Below, piece by piece: positions 7,016-12,094 of a stretch of 12,094 bases of DNA. This DNA comes from JANLQX01 sp031368095 (lineage in GTDB: Bacteria > Actinomycetota > Acidimicrobiia > Acidimicrobiales > JANYDT01): assembly GCA_031368095.1 (NCBI GenBank), contig JANLQX010000043.1, forward strand, positions 1 to 12,094, read 5' to 3'. Under the pieces are notes generated by a model, which had not been told where the DNA came from, did no database searches, and was given only the letters and a program-made list of their open reading frames with translations. Position 1 is the first letter of the stretch, and the number at the start of each line of letters is the position of its first letter. Both the position numbers and the translations under genes were made by a program.

Positions 7016-8368
7016 TTAGTTGGCGGGCCAGTGGCTGTTCGAGATAGGAGTAATCGGGTTGCCGAACTGCGGCGTGCCGCGGTTCGCTGTGTAGGGGGCG
7101 CCAGCATGACCGTCGTAGTTATCCGTGATGCAGATCGGATTCGCACGACCAACAACCTGGACGCCGGTGACGGCCGAATACCCGTCACCGGGAACGGTCT
7201 CGGTCCAGATCGAGAATTCCATCTTGCCAACATCGTTCGGACAAAGCGTCCGGCCATAAGAGGAGTCAAACTGCACTTCGGCACCGAGTGGTGCCGGTTT
7301 GGCCGAGGAGGAAAGATCCGACGGAATCGACAATGCCAGGCTGACGTTGCCGAGCGACTGCAGATTCGTAGAATCGCCCACCCCGAACTTGGCGTCAAAG
7401 TGATCAATACGCTTGGAGTCAGTGCACTCGATCGGCCCATCGGCGAACGAATCACGGCATAGTGAAGCGAACCTAACCCCGAGAGCGATACCCGCGTTCC
7501 CGGTGTTACGCACCGAGAACAGCTGGTTCCCAGCTTGGTTCGAACTCTCAAAATTGAAGTTGCCGGACGTCGTCTGAATGTGGCGGTTGGCGCCCACGTT
7601 CCCGAAGTTGATGGTGGTGAAGTCCTTCTCCAAATTCGAGAAAGGCTGAACATAGATGGAGAACGTCAATTGACTTTCCTGGCCACCAGAAGCCGCAGCA
7701 GTCAACGTGACCCGGTAGAGGCCCCACGGTTGATGCTTCGAGATACCAAAGGCTCCGTACCAAAGCTGCTTCGACTGTGTTGCGCATTCAACTTGTATGT
7801 TCGATGCCGCGGTGGAGGTCAACTGACCAGTACTGACGGCAGCGGCAAACATCCCAGCCGGGCCGGTGCAGCCACTTCCCTGGTTCGCTTCTGACGCGTA
7901 TTTCGTGGCATCAATCTGCGTCTTCTTCGTGCCATCGGGGTGGTAGACGTCGAAGTACACCACCGGGTTGTCGGTGGCAGTGTCGACTGCTCCCCACAGC
8001 TCGACGTATTGCTCCGTCGGCTCATCATGAGCGTTGGGCTTCACATGAATCAACGGCGCAGTGACGGTACTCGGCATGGCCGCCTCTTCTCCACTGGCCT
8101 GACACGGCGAACCCGGAGTAGCCGACGGCGTGTCATCCAAGCCGTACTGCATCTTCGGAGCGGACGCCCACGTCTTGTCGGAGTCATTCAACGCCCACGC
8201 ACACTCAATTCTTGGCGCCGTCGCATTGCCACCTACATTCGCTGCGGCTCCCGAAGGAGGCGGATCTGCAGCAAGAGCCGGAGGACCCACCAGTGCCAGA
8301 CCAAGAAGGGCGACACCTCCAACCAAAGTCCAGCAACGCCCAAGGCGCATTCGTCGAATCGTATTCAC
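7016..8368 (-). CDS. Secreted protein, tandem paralogue B
   Basis: 450 residues from GTG 8368. The signal peptide VNTIRRMRLGR...GPPALA is cleaved before ADPPPSG. About four of five mature residues match paralogue A by eye, with all eight cysteines conserved. The N-terminal half (IECAWALNDSDK, YVELWGAVD, FDVYHPDGTKKTQ, CTGPAGMFAAAV, SKQLWYGAFGISKHQPWGLYRVT) is followed by a beta-rich part with INFGNV and FSVRNTGNAGIALGVRF, typical of extracellular Ig-like repeats. The C-terminal part has LCPNDVGKMEFSIWT and ends NPITPISNSHWPAN. I do not recognise the family. The frame is open to 8524, but paralogue A begins with the same VNTIR, and GGAAGGGGG (8373-8381) sits just ahead of GTG 8368. Likely a subunit of an extracellular layer or fibre, by inference from duplication and context. 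Glycosylation is possible given several N-x-S/T sites. Confidence 0.8.
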   Translation of the reverse strand: MNTIRRMRLGRCWTLVGGVALLGLALVGPPALAADPPPSGAAANVGGNATAPRIECAWALNDSDKTWASAPKMQYGLDDTPSATPGSPCQASGEEAAMPSTVTAPLIHVKPNAHDEPTEQYVELWGAVDTATDNPVVYFDVYHPDGTKKTQIDATKYASEANQGSGCTGPAGMFAAAVSTGQLTSTAASNIQVECATQSKQLWYGAFGISKHQPWGLYRVTLTAAASGGQESQLTFSIYVQPFSNLEKDFTTINFGNVGANRHIQTTSGNFNFESSNQAGNQLFSVRNTGNAGIALGVRFASLCRDSFADGPIECTDSKRIDHFDAKFGVGDSTNLQSLGNVSLALSIPSDLSSSAKPAPLGAEVQFDSSYGRTLCPNDVGKMEFSIWTETVPGDGYSAVTGVQVVGRANPICITDNYDGHAGAPYTANRGTPQFGNPITPISNSHWPAN

Positions 8369-8372
8369 AAAA

Positions 8373-8381
8373 CCCCCTTCC
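8373..8381 (-). promoter_or_regulatory. Strong ribosome-binding site of paralogue B
   Basis: GGAAGGGGG on the minus strand ends four bases before GTG 8368. It decides the start against the upstream ATG at 8383 and the long open extension to 8524. Paralogue A has the equivalent GGAAAGGG (9938-9945) five bases before GTG 9932. Confidence 0.6.
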
Positions 8382-8495
8382 ATCGGCTGCGCTCGTCGGA
8401 GCGTACGTGAGTCTTTCTGACAACCGCAAAACAGCACAAGGGTCCCTCGACCTTTTTTCCGGATATTTGCACGACGCTCAGAGGGAGAATGAAAG

Positions 8496-8524
8496 ATGGG
8501 ATCCGGGAAAATCCCGGATCCCAT
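8496..8524 (-). terminator. Perfect 13-bp stem-loop between paralogues A and B
   Basis: ATGGGATCCGGGA (8496-8508) and TCCCGGATCCCAT (8512-8524) are exact complements around a 3-nt loop. It lies 62 nt beyond the stop of paralogue A and 128 nt ahead of the start of B. On the minus strand it is followed by CTTTCATTC, which is only partly T-rich. It could be a partial terminator letting some transcription through to B, or a 3'-end stabiliser of the A mRNA. Confidence 0.6.
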
Positions 8525-8551
8525 TTCATTCGAAAAGCACTACCTCACTGG

Positions 8552-8572
8552 TTCGTGGTTTGTCGCCACGAA
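8552..8572 (-). terminator. Second stem-loop directly after paralogue A
   Basis: TTCGTGG (8552-8558) and CCACGAA (8566-8572) pair perfectly over 7 bp with a 7-nt loop, 13 nt after the A stop codon. With the hairpin at 8496-8524 it forms a tandem pair. No T-tract follows, so a role in mRNA 3'-end protection is as likely as termination. Confidence 0.4.
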
Positions 8573-8585
8573 TCAGCGTTAGTTG

Positions 8586-9932
8586 CTAGGCGGGCCAGTG
8601 GCTGTTCGAGATGGGGGTGATCGGGTTACCGAACTGCGGCAGGCCGCGGTTGGCTACGTAGGGGGCACCGAGGTGACCTTCGTAATTGTCCGTGATGCAC
8701 TTCGGGTTGGCCCGGCCAACGAGCTGGATGCCGTTGAGGGCTGAGTAAGTGTCACCCGGGATGGTTGCGGTCCAGATCGAGAACTCCATCTTGCCAACAT
8801 CGTTCGGACACAACGTCCGACCGTAAGAGTCGTCAAACTGCGCTTCTGTCCCGAGCGGCGCCGGCTTGGACGTGGCGGCAAGGTCCGATGTAATCGCGGT
8901 CGCGTAGCTGACGTTGCCAAGCGACTGCAGGTTCGTGGAATCTCCCACACCGAACTTGGCGTCGAAGTGGTCAATACGCTTGGAACTGGTGCACTCGGTT
9001 GCCCCATCCGGGAACGAATTGCGGCACAGTGACGCGAAGCGCACGCCGAGAGCGATACCGGCATTGCCGGTGTTACGGACCGAGTACTGCTGATTTCCGG
9101 AAAGGTTCGCACCATCAAACGTGAAGTTACCGGTGGTGGTCTGAATGTGGGTGTTGGAGTTCACGTTCCCAAAGTTCACGGTGGTGAAGTCCTTCTCCAG
9201 GTTGGAGAACGGCTGCACGTAGATGTAGAACGTCTGCGTGCTCTCGACCCCGCCGCCTACGGAAGCACGGAAGGTGACCCGGTAGAGGCCCCATGGCTGA
9301 TGCTTCGAGATACCGAACGCTCCGTACCAAAGCTGCTTGGACTGCGTCGCGCACTCAATCTGAATATTGCTGGCGGCAACCGAAGTCATTTCGCCATTGT
9401 TGACGGCGGCGGCGAACATGCCGGTCGGGCCGGTGCAGCGGGTCGGGGTGCCTTGATAGGCGTACCGAGTGGCGTCGACCTGAGTCTTCTTCGAGCCATC
9501 CGGATGGAACACATCGAAGAATGCGCTGAGATTGTCGTCCCCGCTGTCGACCGCTCCCCAGAGTTCGACGAATTGCTCAGTCGGCTCATCATGGGCGTTC
9601 GGCTTGACATGAATCATCGGCGTAGTGAACGGATTCGGCATGGCCGCCTCCTCGCCACTGGCCTGACACGGCGAACCCGGAGTGGTACTCGGCGTGTCAT
9701 CGAAGCCGTACTGCATCTTCGGCGTCCCCGTCCACGACTTGTCGGAGTCATTAAGCGCCCAAGCGCATTCGATATTCGGCGCAGTTGCGTTGCCACCAAC
9801 AACCGCCGCCGCCCCCGACGGAGGCGGATCTGCTGCACGAGCCGGAGAAGCCACCATTCCCATACCAAGAAGGGCGACACCTCCAACCAAAGCCCAACCA
9901 CGCCCGAGGCGTGTCTGTCGAATCGTATTCAC
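8586..9932 (-). CDS. Secreted protein, tandem paralogue A (first gene of the cluster)
   Basis: 448 residues from GTG 9932 (GGAAAGGG five bases upstream; the ATGs at 9956 and 9947 would add MKPMERAS). The signal peptide has cleavage after SPARA (residue 33). Eight cysteines at 56, 89, 166, 194, 303, 314, 375 and 412 suggest up to four disulfides outside the cell. Residues about 50-240 form the first domain, shared with paralogues B and C (ECAW, FVELWGAVD, HPDGSKKTQ, LWYGAFGISKHQPWGLYRV). Residues about 244-300 carry TTVNFGNV and YSVRNTGNAGIALGVRF, Ig-like. The rest includes KRIDHFDAKFGVGDSTNLQSLGN and a very conserved C-terminus, PQFGNPITPISNSHWPA. There is no anchor motif, so it must be released or held by another protein, plausibly the anchored product of 5677-6963. 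Its position first in the cluster and the strong ribosome-binding site suggest a major component. Family not recognised. Confidence 0.8.
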   Translation of the reverse strand: MNTIRQTRLGRGWALVGGVALLGMGMVASPARAADPPPSGAAAVVGGNATAPNIECAWALNDSDKSWTGTPKMQYGFDDTPSTTPGSPCQASGEEAAMPNPFTTPMIHVKPNAHDEPTEQFVELWGAVDSGDDNLSAFFDVFHPDGSKKTQVDATRYAYQGTPTRCTGPTGMFAAAVNNGEMTSVAASNIQIECATQSKQLWYGAFGISKHQPWGLYRVTFRASVGGGVESTQTFYIYVQPFSNLEKDFTTVNFGNVNSNTHIQTTTGNFTFDGANLSGNQQYSVRNTGNAGIALGVRFASLCRNSFPDGATECTSSKRIDHFDAKFGVGDSTNLQSLGNVSYATAITSDLAATSKPAPLGTEAQFDDSYGRTLCPNDVGKMEFSIWTATIPGDTYSALNGIQLVGRANPKCITDNYEGHLGAPYVANRGLPQFGNPITPISNSHWPA

Positions 9933-9963
9933 TGAAGCCCTTTCCATCGGTTTCAAATCCGGT

Positions 9964-10029
9964 CGGGAGAGGGTCCCCCAACGTGGAGTTCACTTGACCG
10001 CAATCAGTGACGGAAAACAAGCTCTCCCG
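9964..10029 (-). repeat. Inverted repeat in the leader of paralogue A
   Basis: CGGGAGAG (9964-9971) is exactly complementary to CTCTCCCG (10022-10029), with 50 nt between. Inside, TCACT and AGTGA can form a smaller stem. If transcribed from further upstream, the A mRNA would carry a two-level stem structure just ahead of its ribosome-binding site. Confidence 0.4.
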
Positions 10030-10054
10030 GGTACTTTGATCTGTGTCAGCCACA

Positions 10055-10082
10055 GCAATAGCCACATTGGACTGCTGCCCAA
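10055..10082 (-). promoter_or_regulatory. Weak candidate promoter for the surface cluster
   Basis: The minus strand reads TTGGGC (10077-10082), a 16-bp spacer and TATTGC (10055-10060). The last -10 base is not the usual T, so the match is weak. It would give a leader of about 115 nt that includes the inverted repeat at 9964-10029. Confidence 0.25.
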
Positions 10083-10152
10083 TTTCCGTCCGGCTACGAC
10101 GGTGGCGTGTCGTTCGAATAGGGCTCCGCGTTGCGCTTGATTCGCGAAACGG

Positions 10153-10193
10153 CGAACGCAGGGCGAATGCAGTGTGAACACCCTCAGCGTTCG
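10153..10193. repeat. Imperfect hairpin between the cluster and the tRNAs
   Basis: CGAACGC (10153-10159) pairs with GCGTTCG (10187-10193), and the adjoining AGGG (10160-10163) pairs with CCCT (10181-10184), leaving a two-base bulge. The loop holds the small palindrome GTGTGAACAC (10173-10182). It could be an operator for paralogue A, or an insulator between the divergent units. There is no T-tract. Confidence 0.4.
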
Positions 10194-10267
10194 TCTTGGC
10201 CGTGACACAGCACCGAAAGCCGACGGGGAACTGGGCTGCGTCTGCTACTTTGGACTCTCCACGGTCT

Positions 10268-10345
10268 GGACCCGTGGTGCAGCCAGGAGTGCACGCCGGC
10301 CTGTCAAGCCGGAGGTCGCGGGTTCAAATCCCGTCGGGTCCGCCA
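10268..10345 (+). tRNA. tRNA-Asp (GTC)
   Basis: Acceptor GGACCCG (10268-10274) pairs with CGGGTCC (10335-10341), followed by discriminator G and an encoded CCA (10343-10345). The anticodon stem CCGGC/GCCGG closes the loop CTGTCAA, with anticodon GTC at 10303-10305. The T-arm is CGGGTTCAAATCCCG with a canonical TTCAAAT loop. It decodes GAC/GAU. It stands 60 nt before tRNA-Phe, and the two are probably co-transcribed. Confidence 0.95.
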
Positions 10346-10405
10346 CTCGGTTTCCGTGAGGAGACCGTTGTTCACGAAGGGCTCTCGGGCCCCTCTGAAC
10401 GCCAC

Positions 10406-10481
10406 GGTCGGATAGCTCAGTTGGTAGAGCGCACGCCTGAAAAGCGTGAGGTCACCGGATCGACACCGGTTCCGACCACCA
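10406..10481 (+). tRNA. tRNA-Phe (GAA)
   Basis: Acceptor GGTCGGA (10406-10412) pairs with TCCGACC (10471-10477), then discriminator A and encoded CCA. D-arm GCTCAGTTGGTAGAGC; anticodon stem CACGC/GCGTG around CTGAAAA with anticodon GAA at 10439-10441; variable loop AGGTC. The T-stem ACCGG/CCGGT closes the loop ATCGACA, which has A where the near-universal T54 is expected. Otherwise canonical at 73 nt plus CCA. It is convergent with tilS, 26 nt away. Confidence 0.93.
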
Positions 10482-10507
10482 CTTCTCGTTCACAACCGTT
10501 GCAATGG

Positions 10508-11455
10508 TTACCCAGGTTGCGGCGCCGGCGGTTCAACACTCAGGCGACCGTCGTGGCGGGCCACCCGCCAACCGCCATCGACTTCGCAGGCCACACAGTC
10601 GCCCGAGGCCACCGCGAGCACCCGCACCACCGACGCGGCGTCGACCGTGCGACCGTCGCCGACCCCGTTCTCCACCAGCCACCGACGGACAGCGCGGCTG
10701 GCCAACGGTGTCGCCACGCCTCGCAGGCCCCAACGAGCCGACGGATCGATGTGGGCACTGACTTCGTCGAGAAGGGCCACGTCGGCGGAAGTGATCTCGG
10801 CGTGGCGCGCCAGCAGGGGGGCCACGTCTCGCCCGGCCACATCGTTCAGCAACGCCATCACCTGGAGGCGGACGCGGACCCGGACGAACGCCGGATCGTC
10901 GTTCATGGGGTCAGTCACCACGGGCACTCCGAGGCGCTGGCAGAGCGCCGCCGTCTCCGCTCGTCGAAGGGCCAGCAACGGGCGACGGGGTCCGGCGGGA
11001 GAAGGCCGGGCCATGGATGCCACGCCGTCGGGTCCGGCGCCACGGAGCAGGTTGATTAGGACTGTTTCGGCGAGATCGTCGGCGGTATGGCCGGTCCATA
11101 CGTTGGCCGGGAGCACGCCGTAGCGCGCTTGGCGGGCGTGTTCCTCCAGGTTGGAGCCGGACTGGACGTGAACCTGATGGGCAACGAAGGCAACATCGAG
11201 TCGCTCGGCTAGCGACCGCACTACGTCGGCCTCGTCGTACGAGCCGAGCCTCAGGCCGTGATCGACGTGGACCAAACCAATGGGGATCCCAGCGGCCACG
11301 CTGAGCAGCGCCAACGCAGTGGAGTCGGCACCACCAGACACGGCGCACCAGGACTCGGCACCGTCGTCGCCAACGGCTGGGAAACGACACTTCACCAGCA
11401 GGGACCGCACCTGCGGGTCTGTCTGAAGCGCCAGCAGAAGCTGCCGATCGGCCAT
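10508..11455 (-). CDS. tilS: tRNA(Ile)-lysidine synthase TilS
   Basis: 315 residues, cytoplasmic. TilS uses ATP and lysine to convert C34 of the CAU anticodon of a minor tRNA-Ile to lysidine, so that it reads AUA as isoleucine. The PP-loop ATP motif is SGGADS at 40-45; HVDHGLR lies at 63-69; LEEHARQARYG at 103-113; GHTADDLAETVLINLLRG at 122-139; and DPMNDDPAFVRVRVR at 182-196 is the family's hallmark segment before the helical part. The protein is shorter than the roughly 430-residue E. coli enzyme and seems to lack most of the C-terminal domains, as is usual for actinobacterial TilS. ATG 11455 is the natural start, although no strong ribosome-binding site precedes it. It lies 23 nt after a small membrane-protein gene and probably shares its transcript. 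The tRNA genes downstream face it. Confidence 0.95.
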   Translation of the reverse strand: MADRQLLLALQTDPQVRSLLVKCRFPAVGDDGAESWCAVSGGADSTALALLSVAAGIPIGLVHVDHGLRLGSYDEADVVRSLAERLDVAFVAHQVHVQSGSNLEEHARQARYGVLPANVWTGHTADDLAETVLINLLRGAGPDGVASMARPSPAGPRRPLLALRRAETAALCQRLGVPVVTDPMNDDPAFVRVRVRLQVMALLNDVAGRDVAPLLARHAEITSADVALLDEVSAHIDPSARWGLRGVATPLASRAVRRWLVENGVGDGRTVDAASVVRVLAVASGDCVACEVDGGWRVARHDGRLSVEPPAPQPG

Positions 11456-11478
11456 CGAAAGACCGACCTTGGCCGAAC

Positions 11479-11619
11479 TCAGTCCTTGGTGATGCGGCTG
11501 ACCTTGTTGCGGGCCACCTTCAGGTAATACCCAATCAGAATGAACCCAACACCCGACATGGCCCCAGCAAAGAGGACAACTCCGAGCCAGTAGAACCAGG
11601 GCTTGGTGGCGAGAATCAT
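11479..11619 (-). CDS. Small single-pass membrane protein
   Basis: A 46-residue frame starting MILATKPWFYWLGVV and ending NKVSRITKD. A hydrophobic span of about 25 residues (WFYWLGVVLFAGAMSGVGFILIGYY) is followed by a basic tail (KVARNK, SR), so the C-terminus probably faces the cytoplasm. It fits between the Cys3His protein (41 nt upstream) and tilS (23 nt downstream) on the same strand, which supports it being a real gene. The ribosome-binding site is weak (GAAG close to ATG). The frame stays open upstream, so a longer start cannot be excluded. Function unknown. Confidence 0.6.
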   Translation of the reverse strand: MILATKPWFYWLGVVLFAGAMSGVGFILIGYYLKVARNKVSRITKD

Positions 11620-11660
11620 CGCTTCAGCGTAGGCCGGGTTGGCCTGCTGTACGAAGTGGC

Positions 11661-11849
11661 TTAGGCGATCTTCTTGCCGCGGGTCCGAGGCACGATCATC
11701 GGTTCGTGCGTGGAGCAGAACTTCCCGTTGTTATAAATCGACAGACGCGTTCCACATCCCGCTTCCCGGCAGACCCGGCCAGACGAAAACTTCCTCGACG
11801 GGCGATCAGAGCCGGACAGTGGCTTGGCACCTACTGCATGTTCAGTCAT
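11661..11849 (-). CDS. Small Cys3His putative zinc-binding protein
   Basis: 62 residues. The core CREAGCGTRLSIYNNGKFCSTH provides Cys27-x4-Cys32-x12-Cys45-x2-His48, a compact zinc-knuckle-like arrangement seen in short actinobacterial proteins of unknown function (pattern GCGTRLSxYN...CxxH, from memory). The N-terminal 25 residues look disordered and the C-terminus is basic (RTRGKK), so nucleic-acid binding is possible. The ATG lies about 10 bases after the GTT element of a SigR-type promoter and has no Shine-Dalgarno sequence, so the mRNA is probably leaderless or nearly so. It follows rsrA on the same strand and precedes the small membrane protein and tilS. Confidence 0.75.
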   Translation of the reverse strand: MTEHAVGAKPLSGSDRPSRKFSSGRVCREAGCGTRLSIYNNGKFCSTHEPMIVPRTRGKKIA

Positions 11850-11858
11850 GACCGGTAC

Positions 11859-11885
11859 AACCGATCGCTCAAACGTTCCATTCCC
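11859..11885 (-). promoter_or_regulatory. SigR/SigH-type (thiol-stress) promoter
   Basis: The minus strand reads GGGAAT (11880-11885), an 18-bp gap counted from GGAAT, then GTT (11859-11861), within GGTTGT. This matches the GGAAT-N18-GTT consensus of Streptomyces SigR and mycobacterial SigH. Initiation would fall at about 11850-11853, next to ATG 11849. Its position directly after the gene for the matching anti-sigma factor strengthens the call. Confidence 0.65.
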
Positions 11886-11901
11886 CGCCGGAGGAAATTC
11901 T

Positions 11902-11918
11902 CGCTAAGTCGCGCTAAG
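11902..11918. repeat. Direct repeat CGCTAAG, 10-bp period
   Basis: CGCTAAG occurs at 11902-11908 and 11912-11918, one helical turn apart. An inverted CTTAGGCG follows at 11929-11936, overlapping the end of rsrA. This could be a protein-binding site next to the SigR-type promoter, or chance. Confidence 0.3.
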
Positions 11919-11929
11919 ACGCTTTTTGC

Positions 11930-12094
11930 TTAGGCGCCCGAGCCATACAGAGCCGCCCGGATCCGGGCCGCCAGCTCCGGCGGGACCTCCGTCACTGTGC
12001 GTGTCCGGACGACAACGCGCAGCTCCGCTTCGAAGTCGAAGGCGCTGAAGCACGAAGGACAGGCATCGAGATGGACCTGGATCTTCGTGCGCCG
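11930..12094 (-). CDS. rsrA: Mycothiol-system (RsrA-type) anti-sigma factor, C-terminal part
   Basis: The last 54 residues of a minus-strand gene that enters from the right edge. The sequence HLDACPSCFSAFDFEAELR carries the second half of the zinc anti-sigma signature HxxxCxxC and the FDFEAELR segment typical of RsrA. It ends VPPELAARIRAALYG, the usual C-terminal helix. RsrA is a redox-sensitive zinc protein that holds the ECF sigma factor SigR until disulfide stress oxidises its cysteines. The sigR gene would be expected just upstream, outside the window. Identification rests on a short segment but the motif is distinctive; the gene symbol follows the Streptomyces name. Confidence 0.85.
   Translation of the reverse strand, partial: RRTKIQVHLDACPSCFSAFDFEAELRVVVRTRTVTEVPPELAARIRAALYGSGA

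Larger units (their letters stand above)
9933..10267. other. Intergenic region between the surface cluster and the tRNAs
   Basis: 335 bp without a believable gene. It holds the presumed leader and promoter of paralogue A (minus strand), an 8-bp inverted repeat at 9964-10029, a larger imperfect hairpin at 10153-10193, an 8-bp palindrome TTCGCGAA at 10141-10148, and TACTTT (10246-10251), a possible -10 box for the tRNAs, 16 nt before tRNA-Asp, without a clear -35. Confidence 0.6.

Noticed and set aside
6235..7462. Plus-strand frames opposite the anchor gene and paralogue B
   Set aside because: Shadow frames opposite genes with signal peptides and conserved paralogue sequence.
8373..8524. Upstream extension of paralogue B to 8524
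   Set aside because: It would translate the 13-bp stem-loop and place 52 residues before the signal peptide; paralogue A has no such extension and shares the VNTIR start.
10446..11123. Plus-strand frames over the tRNAs and tilS
   Set aside because: They run through tRNA-Asp and tRNA-Phe and antisense to tilS, whose motifs are unmistakable.
1..12094. Mobile elements, CRISPR arrays, riboswitches
   Set aside because: No transposase or integrase frames, no regularly spaced repeats, and no recognisable riboswitch core in the intergenic gaps.

Overview
The window looks like chromosomal DNA of a high-GC actinobacterium. The clues are a mycothiol-system (RsrA-type) anti-sigma factor, many GTG starts, TANNNT -10 boxes, a tRNA-Asp/tRNA-Phe pair and an actinobacterial-style short TilS. 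The style of the secreted proteins suggests class Acidimicrobiia, but that is a guess. I see no phage, IS element or CRISPR array.

Left edge (1-1648): a divergent pair. A lipoprotein gene runs off the left edge on the minus strand. A secreted SGNH esterase (carbohydrate esterase family 3-like) with a C-terminal discoidin-like domain runs on the plus strand. Both appear to have their own short promoter elements in the 75 bp between them. A PAS-LuxR regulator (1693-2601, minus) converges on the esterase and has its own TTGACA/TAGTGT promoter.

Centre (2744-9932, all minus): five secreted or surface proteins in one directional cluster. Transcription order is paralogue A (8586-9932), paralogue B (7016-8368), a membrane-anchored Ig-like protein with an Arg6 tail (5677-6963), divergent paralogue C (4408-5664), then an integrin-beta/VWA-like protein with a 219-residue Thr/Pro/Ser-rich tail (2744-4414). 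A and B are a tandem duplication, separated by two strong stem-loops that could set their relative expression. The composition (repeated secreted subunits, an Ig-like protein with a C-terminal membrane segment and basic tail, and a large adhesin-like protein) recalls the WxL/DUF916-DUF3324 surface complexes of Firmicutes, although no WxL motif, LPXTG or sortase is seen. This is the best candidate here for an undescribed system.

Right side (9933-12094): a 335-bp intergenic stretch with inverted repeats, then tRNA-Asp and tRNA-Phe (plus strand). Facing them on the minus strand is a housekeeping/redox set: the end of rsrA, a near-perfect SigR/SigH-type promoter, a 62-residue Cys3His putative zinc protein, a 46-residue membrane protein and tilS. 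The small proteins and tilS may be transcribed together under oxidative (thiol) stress control.
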